DNA from: Oscillospiraceae bacterium | GTDB taxonomy: Bacteria > Bacillota > Clostridia > Oscillospirales > Oscillospiraceae | DNA: 64,000 nucleotides | Direction: 5' to 3' | Assembly (NCBI GenBank): GCA_015068245.1 | Contig: SVKU01000002.1 | Coordinates: 159,932-223,931 of the forward strand | Shown here: positions 34,222-43,402 of the stretch, one piece after another | How positions within the stretch are numbered: position 1 is the stretch's first letter | Layout: every line of letters begins with the position of its first letter | Notes under the pieces: model-generated | What the model saw: only the letters and a program-made list of their open reading frames with translations | Told to the model about the DNA's origin: nothing | The model's database searches: none | Translations under genes and position numbers: made by a program

Positions 34222-37200
34222 CTATGAAAGTATTACTGCTGCATCGGATGCTGCAGCGGCAGCTGCCCAGGACTTTTCAAGCTCGGTCCAGTCTCTGGGT
34301 TCCATGATACCGCGCCATACCTCGTAATTGAAGTTGTAGCCTTCAACGGGCTGGTTCTTGGCTCTTACATAGTAGTGGGAGTTGGTGGCTTCCTGAACGT
34401 CCTCGTAATACCAGGCGTCGGGAGTGTTGTCGGGCCATGCCACCATGTTGTCTTCCATGCCGTCTTCCTTAACAGCACGTTCAAGTACACGGTTGATAAG
34501 GGTCATGGCTTCGGCACGGGTGATCTGTTGATCGGGCTTGAAAGTGCCGTCGGAGTAACCCTTGACCCAGCCGATAGCTGCGGCGTACTCGATCTCAGCC
34601 TGTGCCCAGTGACCCTGAATATCGGTAAATGTCACGGAGCCGGCAGCGGTATTGCTCATCTGGCTGAACTTGGTGGCAATAACTGCCAGCTCAGCACGGG
34701 TGATGTTGTCGTCAGGACGGAAAGAAGTTCCATCCAGAATGCCTGCGTTCTGCAGGGTGGATATGGCGTTGTTGTACCACTTATCGGAGGATACATCATC
34801 AAAGGTATTGGTGCCGGACCAGTAAGCCTCACGGGATTCGTCTGTCATCAGGCGGAAGAAGATGGTTGCGACTTCGGCTCTGGTGATGGGATTGTTGGGC
34901 TTAACGGTGCCGTCGGAGTAGCCAACGATGTAAGCAAAGTGGTCATTGGTGTTCAGGGCGGCCGCTACGGTATAGCGGTTGTTGAAGCTGATGCCGGTTT
35001 CTTCGCCGGCATAGACCTCAAACTCATAAGAACCGTTGGGTCTGTAGCTGCCATTGACGTATGTGCGCAGGCTGTAGCCAAACATGGCCGCACCGGACTC
35101 AACAACAGTGTAAGTTCCGGGAGCCAAGCCATCGATGGTCTTAGTCTGGCCTGCTTCAAGGCGGAATGTATCCACCAGGCTGCCGCTGTCGTCATAAATG
35201 CTGAACTTGAATTCGGTACCGCTGCCCACTACCAGACCGCTTACGGTCTTGGTTACGGAAACAGCACCCGTGATGGGAGTTGGAATTACGCCGATGTCGA
35301 TATCGAAATCAAAACCGGGTTCTTCAGCTTCTGCGGGGACCTCTTCGGTGGCCTCAATGGGGTTGTCATCATCTGTTTTTTTGCTGATGGCTGCAGTGTT
35401 GGACAGGTTGCCATCACTGTCGATGTCGGCGGTTGTAAAGGTTCTTGTGACGAACACGTCAACAACATAGCTGTCAACTTCGCCGTCCAGATCATCCGCA
35501 ACCTGAATGGTAACCAGATTCTCATCTGTGCTGGGTCGGACGGAGACATTGTTTACGGCGTCTGTCTCAAAACCGATATAGGCATCATACTCATCTTCGA
35601 GATAGTATGTATGGCCTTCAACGACGGTGGCACTAAGCTTATACAGCAGAGTCAATTCATCTTCCATTACCACATTGCCGTCATCGTTGACCTCGGGGAA
35701 GTCGATGTCATACAGCTCAAGGTCAATGCCTTTGGGCATATCCACGGATTCCGAATCCAGTATAGCAGTTTTATCAAGAGCTATAACAGGCACAGGGGGA
35801 GTATCGTCGTCGTGCTCGTGAGGTTCGCCATCGTCTGTATGGCTTGCGGTTGCAGTATTGACAAGAACACCGCCTGCTTCACCGGCTTCGACCTCGTATT
35901 CCGCTATAAATCTTGCGTACTGATTTACTTCAAGTTTGAAGTTATCAGGGTCAAGAACTTCGTCTACCGGCGTGGGTTTTCCATCCGGGTCTTCGACCTC
36001 ATGGAGATCAAGGTAAGACAGTTCTGCGGAATCTCCGTTGCTGAGCAAGTCGGAAAGACTGATGTTTTCAATGGGGTCAGTGCTGGCAGGATTGGTCACG
36101 TTGGCAACGGTGATATACCAAACAAGAGTATCACCTTCGGCGACAGCAGGGGTCTCACCCTCTGCAACTTCGATTTCTTCACCGTTTCTTACAATGTACT
36201 TCAGGTTTTTGATAACATGCAGGCCGGGTTCGTAATCCATATCAACAGGGAAATCGACAGTATCTGTCAAATCTCTGCCCGCATGGCTCATGGTTGCAGT
36301 ATTGGAAATAACGGGATCAGTAAGTGTGTTTACGTCGATATAACTCAGGCTTCGAGCCATGTAAACGGTTACAGTGCCTTCAACATCGTCGTCATCATTT
36401 TCGGGGATAGTAACCGTAATAACATCGTTAAGATTGTTGGCTGTATACGCAGTATCGGGCACAGTCGCAACATATGTGGCAGATGGGTCGGACAGGCTAT
36501 AGCTTCGTCCTTCCATGCCGGTCACGGTAAGCTTATACAGCAGAGTGTATGAATAGCGGGGATCATTTTTATCGTCGCTGAAAATGAGGGTCAGTTCGGT
36601 TTCGTCGGTTTCTGTGCTTGTATCATCTTCAGTTATGGTGTATGAGCCGCTGCTTGGAACCTTGGCGTCATTACCCAATGCAGAGGTGACTGCCGCAGGT
36701 ATTTCCGTAACTACTTCAAATTCGCCGTATTTCTTATACTCGCTGCCGACAACTACCAGCTTTTTGTCGAAGCTCATGGTGGGAACGCCTTCGGTTTCGT
36801 CTTCGCCAAGCTCCCCACCGGAGGGCTCCTTAACAGTTGCCACATTGTGGATATCGTGTCCGATATCGTCCTCTGCAACCTCGTAGGTTACCGTGAAGGT
36901 TATTTCTCCATTTTCGGCAAGGTTAAAGGTTTTATCAGTAGCGTTCCAACTGGCGTCATCAGTGCTTATGTTGAGATCACCGAAAGCATGACCGCTTGTT
37001 TGCTCATCACCGCAATGGCAGTGGAGATGTTCGTCAAGCTGCAATCCTGTCAAACTCGTGGAGCTTGTATTCTTCACAGTAACAGTCCATACGATATTAT
37101 CACCAACGGTTGCAGACGGCATGTGTTCCCGGGTGGTGCCAGGGTTGATATTGATACCGCCGACAGAGGTTATCTCTTTGGTAACATCAACACCCTTTTC

Positions 37201-39021
37201 TTCCTTAACGGGAACATCTTCATCGGTGGAAATGTCATCTCCGATGCTTACGGTGTTGGTAAGTTTTCCGGCTGCAAATACTTCTTTCTCACCGTCAAAT
37301 GTTTTGGTGAACCATACATCCACAGAAGAATATGTGCCCTCATCACCGGCAAAGGTCACGGTGCAGGAATTGGTGGAACCGTCAACAGGTGCTCCGCCGT
37401 AAACATACTGTGAATCGGCATCGGAAATTGTATATGTTGTTCCACCGTTACCGGTGACGGTTACTTTGTACAGCAGTGTGACACTTTTACCGTTTTCAAT
37501 TGTTACTGTCTGGTTATTGGGATAGGTGATTGCCGTATTACCAAGGGCTTCTTTAACTGCTGCCAGCACTTCACTTTCGGTCTGAACCGCAGTTTTTACC
37601 ATGGTAAAAACTGGGTCTGATTCGCTCTGACCACCGGGTTCGGTACCAATTGTAGCGGTATTTACAAGAACATCACCAACGTTGTTTTCATTAACGGTAT
37701 AGCAAACACGGAAAACTGCCTCACTATTGGCAGCCAGCTTTACGGTGTGCGCCTGAGTGAAGGAAACTTCTTTCCAACCGCCATTATCGTCCTGTTCATA
37801 ACCTGTCCAGCCGATAAGTGTTCCGCCATCAGCAGCGAGAGCATCCCGCAGAACATCGGTCAGGTGCATGGTGGCTTCCACGGCACTGTCATTTTTGAGG
37901 GTGATCTCCCAGGTGATGATATCACCGGGAGTTGCAACGGCAGGGTCAGGAACAGCTTCGGCTGCGGGGTTTGCTGTGTTTCCAATACTGTAAAGTTTTT
38001 TGGAAACGGAAAGATCAACTGGTTCATATACTGCCAGCAGCTTGGTGTGGATGCTCAGGCGATACTGATCTCCGTCATTAATTGAAAGCTCGCCCAAAGA
38101 AATGTTGCCGCTCAATGTCGGGAATGTGGCTGCGGAATCTGTCACCGTTGTGTATGATTCAACATCCCAATGAGAGAAAACATAGGTCGTTCCGTTGGAT
38201 TCATAGGAATCCACAGCAGGTTTCAAAACCGTATGCAGCGGGGTAGCGTTCAAAGTAGCAGCCTTGGCATAGCTGAAGCTTACAGCAGGAGTGGCAGGAT
38301 CGCTCTCTCTGGCGACAGTAAAACCGGTGTTTGCTGCGGTATCTGCCAGATTGCCCACCAAATCGTTATTGCCAAGTTCGGCATACACAGCATTCTTATG
38401 AGCATTGGCAACATCGTAAACCACATATACGGGGTTAGGTGTTTTTTCAAGATGGACAAGGATATGATACGGAGCACCGCGACCATTATGATAGAATGGG
38501 TCATTGCCGCTGCTTCTCTGTTTGGTGTTCAGAATGATGGTGCCGGTGCTCATATCAAAAATATCAGTGTAACCGGAACCGTTACCAACCGACTGGCAAT
38601 TAAAGCCGTTTGTGCCATCATTGCAGGCAACGACGACATACTTTATGTAGTAGCCATCAGCAGGAGTGATTTTTATATACTGCTCATCATAGCCGGCATA
38701 AGCGGGTCTATTGCCCTGAGAAGAAACGATACCTGTAGATGCATTGATGGGCGCAGACCAGACATTGCCGTCATCACTCAGCTGAACAGTTACGTTTGCA
38801 GCGCTGTTGCCGGCACTTGCATTGGCAGAAGACATTGAAAACCCGCCATTGGTTTTAGGCGTAAGGGTGGCTACATTCCAAACGTAAAAACTGCCTGCAC
38901 TTACCTGAGTGGGAGTGTAGGTGGCCGCTGCCGAAGCATCATCCGCAGCAGCAGGGATTATCGCCAGCATCATACAAAGAACCAGAATGATATTGAGCAA
39001 TTCTCTTGCTTTTTTCAACAT
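34222..39021 (-). CDS. Large SLH-anchored surface protein with DUF11-like repeats
   Basis: The 1599-residue exported protein has a signal peptide over about residues 1-33 (LLNIILVLCMMLAIIPAAA). At least three repeat regions of the DUF11/isopeptide-bond-adhesin type follow, each with a phrase like DIITWEITLKN, DNIVWTVTVKN or DTLVWYITVAN and an NTA strand. They alternate with homologous blocks containing LLYKLTVTG. A Cna-B/SpaA-like fold (about 1265-1362: VSVTKTVSGL, GLAPGTYTVVESG) precedes three SLH domains (about 1365-1560) with YSDGTVKPNNPITRAE, FRPDDNITRAELAVIA and YSDGTFKPDQQITRAEA. SLH domains bind pyruvylated wall polymers. The C-terminal tail EPRDWTELEKSW is a frequent ending of clostridial SLH proteins. 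It probably serves adhesion or as surface coat. AAGGAGG precedes the ATG. Confidence 0.92.
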   Translation of the reverse strand: MLKKARELLNIILVLCMMLAIIPAAADDASAAATYTPTQVSAGSFYVWNVATLTPKTNGGFSMSSANASAGNSAANVTVQLSDDGNVWSAPINASTGIVSSQGNRPAYAGYDEQYIKITPADGYYIKYVVVACNDGTNGFNCQSVGNGSGYTDIFDMSTGTIILNTKQRSSGNDPFYHNGRGAPYHILVHLEKTPNPVYVVYDVANAHKNAVYAELGNNDLVGNLADTAANTGFTVARESDPATPAVSFSYAKAATLNATPLHTVLKPAVDSYESNGTTYVFSHWDVESYTTVTDSAATFPTLSGNISLGELSINDGDQYRLSIHTKLLAVYEPVDLSVSKKLYSIGNTANPAAEAVPDPAVATPGDIITWEITLKNDSAVEATMHLTDVLRDALAADGGTLIGWTGYEQDDNGGWKEVSFTQAHTVKLAANSEAVFRVCYTVNENNVGDVLVNTATIGTEPGGQSESDPVFTMVKTAVQTESEVLAAVKEALGNTAITYPNNQTVTIENGKSVTLLYKVTVTGNGGTTYTISDADSQYVYGGAPVDGSTNSCTVTFAGDEGTYSSVDVWFTKTFDGEKEVFAAGKLTNTVSIGDDISTDEDVPVKEEKGVDVTKEITSVGGININPGTTREHMPSATVGDNIVWTVTVKNTSSTSLTGLQLDEHLHCHCGDEQTSGHAFGDLNISTDDASWNATDKTFNLAENGEITFTVTYEVAEDDIGHDIHNVATVKEPSGGELGEDETEGVPTMSFDKKLVVVGSEYKKYGEFEVVTEIPAAVTSALGNDAKVPSSGSYTITEDDTSTETDETELTLIFSDDKNDPRYSYTLLYKLTVTGMEGRSYSLSDPSATYVATVPDTAYTANNLNDVITVTIPENDDDDVEGTVTVYMARSLSYIDVNTLTDPVISNTATMSHAGRDLTDTVDFPVDMDYEPGLHVIKNLKYIVRNGEEIEVAEGETPAVAEGDTLVWYITVANVTNPASTDPIENISLSDLLSNGDSAELSYLDLHEVEDPDGKPTPVDEVLDPDNFKLEVNQYARFIAEYEVEAGEAGGVLVNTATASHTDDGEPHEHDDDTPPVPVIALDKTAILDSESVDMPKGIDLELYDIDFPEVNDDGNVVMEDELTLLYKLSATVVEGHTYYLEDEYDAYIGFETDAVNNVSVRPSTDENLVTIQVADDLDGEVDSYVVDVFVTRTFTTADIDSDGNLSNTAAISKKTDDDNPIEATEEVPAEAEEPGFDFDIDIGVIPTPITGAVSVTKTVSGLVVGSGTEFKFSIYDDSGSLVDTFRLEAGQTKTIDGLAPGTYTVVESGAAMFGYSLRTYVNGSYRPNGSYEFEVYAGEETGISFNNRYTVAAALNTNDHFAYIVGYSDGTVKPNNPITRAEVATIFFRLMTDESREAYWSGTNTFDDVSSDKWYNNAISTLQNAGILDGTSFRPDDNITRAELAVIATKFSQMSNTAAGSVTFTDIQGHWAQAEIEYAAAIGWVKGYSDGTFKPDQQITRAEAMTLINRVLERAVKEDGMEDNMVAWPDNTPDAWYYEDVQEATNSHYYVRAKNQPVEGYNFNYEVWRGIMEPRDWTELEKSWAAAAAASDAAVILS

Positions 39022-39114
39022 TTCATCAAAACCTCCTTAGGAAAAATCAATTATATCAGCTGCCTTGTCCGGTGAGTGAGACAAAGCGATTCTCGACTGA
39101 ATGTAATTTATAGT

Positions 39115-39142
39115 ATTATACCACTTTGTGCTTAAAAATCAA
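39115..39142 (-). promoter_or_regulatory. Promoter of the SLH surface-protein gene
   Basis: On the minus strand TTGATT and TATAAT with a 16-base spacer. The leader is about 90 bases. The gap 39022-39588 holds this promoter and the repeat element described next. Confidence 0.7.
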
Positions 39143-39230
39143 TGCCGTTATGTAAACAATGCGCAATTTTTAATGTCAATTCACCATCTTTTTTGTATTA
39201 TATTATGTGAACATCCATGCTGCAAAAAAG

Positions 39231-39572
39231 AAAGACCTGTCCGAAAGGGAGTTGGGCATAGGGATTATGCCCAACTCCCAACGATATAGATTTGCTGCGC
39301 AAATCTATGATATACGCCTGCGGCGTATGATATAGGCTTCGCCTGTGATATATTTTCTGCGAAAATATTGATGAAAAGGACGATATCCGAGGATATCGTC
39401 CTTTAAAATTCAAATCATCACGAAGTGATACGTCAACATGCCGCAGGCATATATCACATTGTGTCAGCAATATTTCACATTTCCAATGGAAATATATCAC
39501 TTTCCCGTCAGGGAAAATATCATTGGAGGTTGCGAAAATCCCTTTTCGCAACCTCCTAAACGGCAGGTCTTT
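39231..39572. repeat. 342-bp composite element of about ten tandem hairpins
   Basis: Outer arms AAAGACCTG and CAGGTCTTT enclose two strong 14-bp hairpins (39247-39279 and 39525-39556). Between these lies a chain of mini-hairpins: GATTTG-CTGCG-CAAATC, ACGCC-TGC-GGCGT, AGGC-TTC-GCCT, ATTTTC-TGC-GAAAAT, a central GGACGATATC / GATATCGTCC, then TCA-CGAAG-TGA, ATGCC-GCA-GGCAT, TTCC-AAT-GGAA and TTTCCC-GTCA-GGGAAA. Spacers are ATGATAT-like on the left and their complement (ATATCAC) on the right, so the whole is one large imperfect palindrome. It separates the cardiolipin synthase and surface-protein genes. The stem at 39525 probably ends the synthase transcript. No gene is supported inside. Confidence 0.75.
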
Positions 39573-39588
39573 CAGATAATAATACGTT

Positions 39589-41118
39589 TTATGCCAATGG
39601 TGCAAAGACTTTCATAACACCGGCTGGAATTTTTTTATACCACGGTCGTGATTTGCACCATGCGAGGGTTATCTCCTCACAGCTTTCCAGAGTCTTTAAA
39701 AAGTCTTCCTTCATCGGAACCACCGCATCGGTGCCGCACATCCATGCAGCGCACTCATAATGAAGATAAAGGCTGCGGAAATCCAAATTTATAGTGCCCA
39801 CGATGGCGTACTTATCATCACACACGGCGGTTTTTGAGTGAATGAAGCCCGGAGTATACTCATACACCCTGACCCCGGATTCCACCAACACCTGATAATT
39901 GGACTGGGTAAGGTAAAAGATGGTCTTTTTGTCCGGAACATGAGGGGTTATAAGCCGAACATCCACACCGGCTCTGGCAGCGTTGGACAGGGCGGTCAGC
40001 ACTTCGTAGCTGGGGATAAGGTAAGGTGTACAGATATAGATATAATCCTTTGCCCTGTTGATCATGTTCATATATGCGGTTTCGCCCACCTGATCGTTAT
40101 CCAGAGGAATATCCCCCACCGGGACAACAAAGCCTCCGCCTGTTTTTGCAAAGTCAATATCCGGACGGTAAATGGAATAATCCCGTTCACTATCGCTGAC
40201 ATAGTCCCAGATAGACAAAAACATCACCGTAAATCCCCAGGCAGCGGAACCGCAGACCACAGTGCCGCAGTCCAGCCAGTGGCCGAACCGTTCTTTTTCG
40301 TTTATATACTCGTCTGCCAGATTGATGCCGCCGGTGAAAGCGGTAACACCGTCAATAACGCATATTTTGCGGTGGTCACGGTTGTTGAAGCGACCGGACA
40401 GCACCGGAACAAATCGATGGAACACCCGACACTTGATGCCTTTGGCAGCAAGCTGACGGCAGAAGTTTCCGGGCAGGGTGAAGATGCTGCCCACATCATC
40501 GTATATCACCCGAACATCAACGCCCTCGGCTGCCTTTTGGACAAGTATATCCTCCACACCGTCCCACATTACACCGGGTTCGATAATAAAATACTCAAGA
40601 AAAATGTATTTTTCCGCCTTTTTCAATTCTTCCAGCATACGGGCATACATGGCTTCACCGGTGGGGAGAAACTCAGCATCGTTCCCTTCAAAAACCGGCA
40701 TACCTGTTACGTTTTGCAAATACGCTGCCTGAACAGCTCCGTCACTGTCGAACTGTTTCAAGCGTTCCATGGCAGATGGTGTGGATCTAAGTGCTTTTCT
40801 CGTGTTGGTTGAAATGGCAGACATGCGTTTTTTCTGACGGGGCGATACATGGTTTCGTCCGAAGGTCAGATACAGCAGGCCCCCGAAAAACGGGAATAAC
40901 ATGATCGGAACTATCCACGCGATCTTATAGGCAGGGTTGCTGTTTTCGTTGATGATATATACCAGGATGATTATTGAGATCAGTATGCTTTCAATGTAAA
41001 ACAAAGCAAAACTTTCCCGAAGATAATATGCGGCAGTCGCTATAAGAATTATCTGCAGCAGCATAAACAGCACTGTAAGCGTTACACGGTTAAAGGATTT
41101 GCTGAAAAAGCGTTTCAT
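39589..41118 (-). CDS. cls: Cardiolipin synthase (phospholipase D family)
   Basis: The 509-residue membrane enzyme joins two phosphatidylglycerols into cardiolipin. Two N-terminal helices (about 12-32 and 38-56) and a third hydrophobic stretch (66-86) precede two HKD catalytic motifs. The first is DHRKICVIDG with His249, Lys251 and Asp256. The second is IHSKTAVCDDKYAIVGTINL in the C-terminal half. The linker PVFEGNDAEFLPTGE and GGINLADEY are typical of bacterial Cls. It is a single gene. AAGGGGTG precedes the ATG. Confidence 0.94.
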   Translation of the reverse strand: MKRFFSKSFNRVTLTVLFMLLQIILIATAAYYLRESFALFYIESILISIIILVYIINENSNPAYKIAWIVPIMLFPFFGGLLYLTFGRNHVSPRQKKRMSAISTNTRKALRSTPSAMERLKQFDSDGAVQAAYLQNVTGMPVFEGNDAEFLPTGEAMYARMLEELKKAEKYIFLEYFIIEPGVMWDGVEDILVQKAAEGVDVRVIYDDVGSIFTLPGNFCRQLAAKGIKCRVFHRFVPVLSGRFNNRDHRKICVIDGVTAFTGGINLADEYINEKERFGHWLDCGTVVCGSAAWGFTVMFLSIWDYVSDSERDYSIYRPDIDFAKTGGGFVVPVGDIPLDNDQVGETAYMNMINRAKDYIYICTPYLIPSYEVLTALSNAARAGVDVRLITPHVPDKKTIFYLTQSNYQVLVESGVRVYEYTPGFIHSKTAVCDDKYAIVGTINLDFRSLYLHYECAAWMCGTDAVVPMKEDFLKTLESCEEITLAWCKSRPWYKKIPAGVMKVFAPLA

Positions 41119-41322
41119 GGACTCACCCCTTTAAGCAAATGATACAATTTGCAGAAAAAGTTGTCAATAAACAGCCGTCGATTATGTTATAAGCAAGATT
41201 TATATGTCACATAATAAACTACTGCTTTACTTTGAGCAGAATTTGCTGCATAATATGTTTGTTGATTAAGCACAAACCGCCATTTTAGTTTTATAATCAG
41301 ACAGAAAGGCATGGTCATAAAA

Positions 41323-42510
41323 ATGAGAACCGTAGGAACCGTTGTCAGAGGCATAAGAACCCCCATCGTCCGCGAGGGCGAGGATCTTGCTTCCATCGTA
41401 GCCGAGAGCGTAGTCGCTGCGTCCAAAGCCGAAGGCTTCAGCTTCAACGACCGTGATATCGTTGCAGTTACCGAATCCGTGGTTGCCCGCTGTGCAGGCA
41501 ACTATGCCGGTGTCGATGCTATTGCAGCCGATGTGGCTGCCAAGTTCGGTGCAGACGAGATCGGCGTTATCTTCCCCATTCTTTCCCGTAACCGTTTTGC
41601 CATTGTACTGCGCGGCATCGCAAAGGGTGTAAAGAAGATATATCTTATGCTCAGCTATCCTTCCGATGAAGTAGGCAACCATCTGTTCGACGAAGACCTG
41701 TTGGACGAAAAGGGTGTAAACCCCTGGAGCGACGTGCTGTCCGAGCAGGAATACCGTGACATTTTTGGCTATATCAAGCACCCCTTCACCGGTGTTGACT
41801 ATGTTCAGTATTACCGCGACCTCATCACCGAATGCGGCTGCGAGGCTGAGATCATTTTCTCCAACCGCACCACCACAATACTCAACTACACCAAAAACGT
41901 CCTGACCTGCGACATTCATTCCCGTGCCCGCTCCAAGCGCAGACTGCTGGCTGCCGGTGCGGAAAAGGTCCTTGGTCTCGACGATATCCTTACTGCTCCC
42001 GTAGATGGCAGCGGTTATAACGAAAAATACGGCCTGTTGGGTTCCAACAAAGCCACCGAGGATTCCGTAAAGCTCTTCCCCAGAGACTGCCAGACTTTTG
42101 TAGACACTCTTCAGAGCAAACTCGTTGCCATGACCGGCAAGAACATCGAATGCATGATCTACGGCGACGGCGCTTTCAAGGATCCCGTGGGTAAGATCTG
42201 GGAACTGGCCGACCCCGTTGTCTCCCCCGCTTATACCGCAGGTCTTGGCGGTACTCCCAACGAGCTGAAGCTGAAATACCTGGCAGACAATGATTTTGCC
42301 AACCTGTCCGGCGATGCTCTGGCAGACGCTATCCGCAACTCCATCAAGGAAAAGGAAAGCAACCTGGTTGGCAACATGGCCTCCGAGGGTACAACTCCCC
42401 GCCAGCTGACCGACCTTATAGGCTCCCTGTGCGACCTGACCTCCGGTTCCGGCGACAAGGGTACTCCCGTAATCTTCATTCAGGGCTATTTCGACAACTA
42501 TTCCATGTAA
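41323..42510 (+). CDS. Coenzyme F420-0:gamma-glutamyl ligase-like (CofE-type fold) protein
   Basis: The 395-residue protein has an N-terminal CofE-like start: VGTVVRGIRTPIVREGEDL, DRDIVAVTESVVARCAGNY, and PILSRNRFAIVLRGIAKG. It is longer than archaeal CofE (about 250) and contains unusual later segments (IHSRARSKRRLLAAGAEKVL, YGDGAFKDPVGKIWELADP). True CofE adds glutamate to F420. I see no other F420 gene here, and Clostridia of this kind are not known to make F420, so the substrate is probably different (inference). Start choice is uncertain: GAAAGG lies one base before an ATG at 41311 and 13 before the ATG at 41323. I prefer 41323 because homologues begin at this point. Confidence 0.75.
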   Translation: MRTVGTVVRGIRTPIVREGEDLASIVAESVVAASKAEGFSFNDRDIVAVTESVVARCAGNYAGVDAIAADVAAKFGADEIGVIFPILSRNRFAIVLRGIAKGVKKIYLMLSYPSDEVGNHLFDEDLLDEKGVNPWSDVLSEQEYRDIFGYIKHPFTGVDYVQYYRDLITECGCEAEIIFSNRTTTILNYTKNVLTCDIHSRARSKRRLLAAGAEKVLGLDDILTAPVDGSGYNEKYGLLGSNKATEDSVKLFPRDCQTFVDTLQSKLVAMTGKNIECMIYGDGAFKDPVGKIWELADPVVSPAYTAGLGGTPNELKLKYLADNDFANLSGDALADAIRNSIKEKESNLVGNMASEGTTPRQLTDLIGSLCDLTSGSGDKGTPVIFIQGYFDNYSM

Positions 42511-42513
42511 GTT

Positions 42514-42554
42514 AAAAAGCTGTAAAATACGCTTTGCGTTTTTTACAGCTTTTT
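42514..42554 (+). terminator. Terminator of the CofE-like gene
   Basis: A 19-base stem (42514-42532 with 42536-42554, one mismatch) beginning with A5 and ending with T5. Confidence 0.9.
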
Positions 42555-42572
42555 AGGTTTCAGGGTTCAGTA

Positions 42573-42634
42573 GACAGGGATCAGCGGGCAAAACCTGTTA
42601 CGCTGATTTTACCTTGGCTTCACTGATCCCTGTC
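42573..42634. repeat. Inverted repeat with GACAGGGATCAG arms
   Basis: Perfect 12-bp arms (42573-42584 and 42623-42634) enclose a 38-base interior that itself has CAGCG...CGCTG. CCCCTGC-rich repeats follow to about 42655. Confidence 0.5.
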
Positions 42635-42700
42635 CCCTGCTCTCTGCCCCCTCACAACATCTTTGTTAAAAACTTAGCATTCCAAAGTGCGATTAAAATA

Positions 42701-42729
42701 TTGCCATTTCGACTAATTTCATGTAAACT
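42701..42729 (+). promoter_or_regulatory. Possible promoter of the xpt-BMP operon
   Basis: TTGCCA and TAAACT with a 17-base spacer, 31 bases before the xpt start. I looked for a purine riboswitch in this leader and saw none; there is not enough room after this promoter. Confidence 0.42.
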
Positions 42730-42760
42730 ATAGTGTATCAACGTGTGGGGGATGATGGTC

Positions 42761-43339
42761 ATGCGCCTGCTTGAGCAGCGTATCGTTAAAGACGGCATCG
42801 TTAAAGACGGCGACGTTCTGAAGGTAGACAGCTTTCTCAATCACCAGATGGACGTGGAGTTGTTTCGCCAAATGGCTCTGGAATGGCAGCGTCTTTATGC
42901 CGATTGCGGCATAAACAAAATACTGACTATTGAGGCATCCGGTATAGGTATAGCCTGCATTGCTGGGCAGGTGTTCGGATGCCCTGTTGTATTTGCAAAG
43001 AAAAGTAAAACCAAAAACATCGCAGGTGACGTGTACACCGCCAAGGTCGAATCCTTTACCCACGGCAATGTTTCAGACATAATAGTATCAAAATCTTTTC
43101 TCAATCCCGGGGACAAGGTACTTATAATCGACGACTTTCTCGCCAACGGCGCCGCGCTTACCGGTCTTTGCCAGCTGGTAGAGCAGGCAGGTGCCGAGCT
43201 TATAGGCGCAGGCATAGCCATCGAAAAGGCTTTCCAGCCCGGCGGAGAGCTTCTCCGTGCAAAGGGTATCAGGATAGAATCTCTGGCAAGAATAAAATCC
43301 ATGAGTGCAGAAACCGGTGTGGAGTTCTGCGAAAATTAA
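42761..43339 (+). CDS. xpt: Xanthine phosphoribosyltransferase
   Basis: The 192-residue enzyme converts xanthine and PRPP to XMP. The start VLKVDSFLNHQMD and TIEASGIGIACIAGQVFGCP, the PRPP-binding motif VLIIDDFLANGAALTG and AIEKAFQPGGELL match Bacillus Xpt closely in sequence and length (194 there). The ATG at 42761 gives the homologous N-terminus MRLLEQRI, with GGGGG nine bases upstream. Earlier in-frame starts would add a few residues. The BMP binding-protein gene follows after 63 bases, so uptake of purine nucleosides or bases and their salvage are probably co-expressed. Confidence 0.94.
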   Translation: MRLLEQRIVKDGIVKDGDVLKVDSFLNHQMDVELFRQMALEWQRLYADCGINKILTIEASGIGIACIAGQVFGCPVVFAKKSKTKNIAGDVYTAKVESFTHGNVSDIIVSKSFLNPGDKVLIIDDFLANGAALTGLCQLVEQAGAELIGAGIAIEKAFQPGGELLRAKGIRIESLARIKSMSAETGVEFCEN

Positions 43340-43402
43340 TCTGTACATCAGGTCCATGTGACCATGTAAATATGTAAAGAATATCATTGGAGGAAAATTG
43401 TT

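Noticed and set aside
39231..39572. Possible CRISPR array
   Set aside because: The repeated units are hairpins with different sequences and the constant parts are only about seven bases, so it has the reverse of CRISPR organisation. No cas gene is present.
39198..39605. A 135-codon minus-strand open frame across the hairpin element
   Set aside because: It lies wholly within the composite palindrome, its residues simply read the stems, and no ribosome-binding site or family resemblance is present.
42661..42760. Purine riboswitch upstream of xpt
   Set aside because: The leader is short and I could not find the conserved three-way-junction core.
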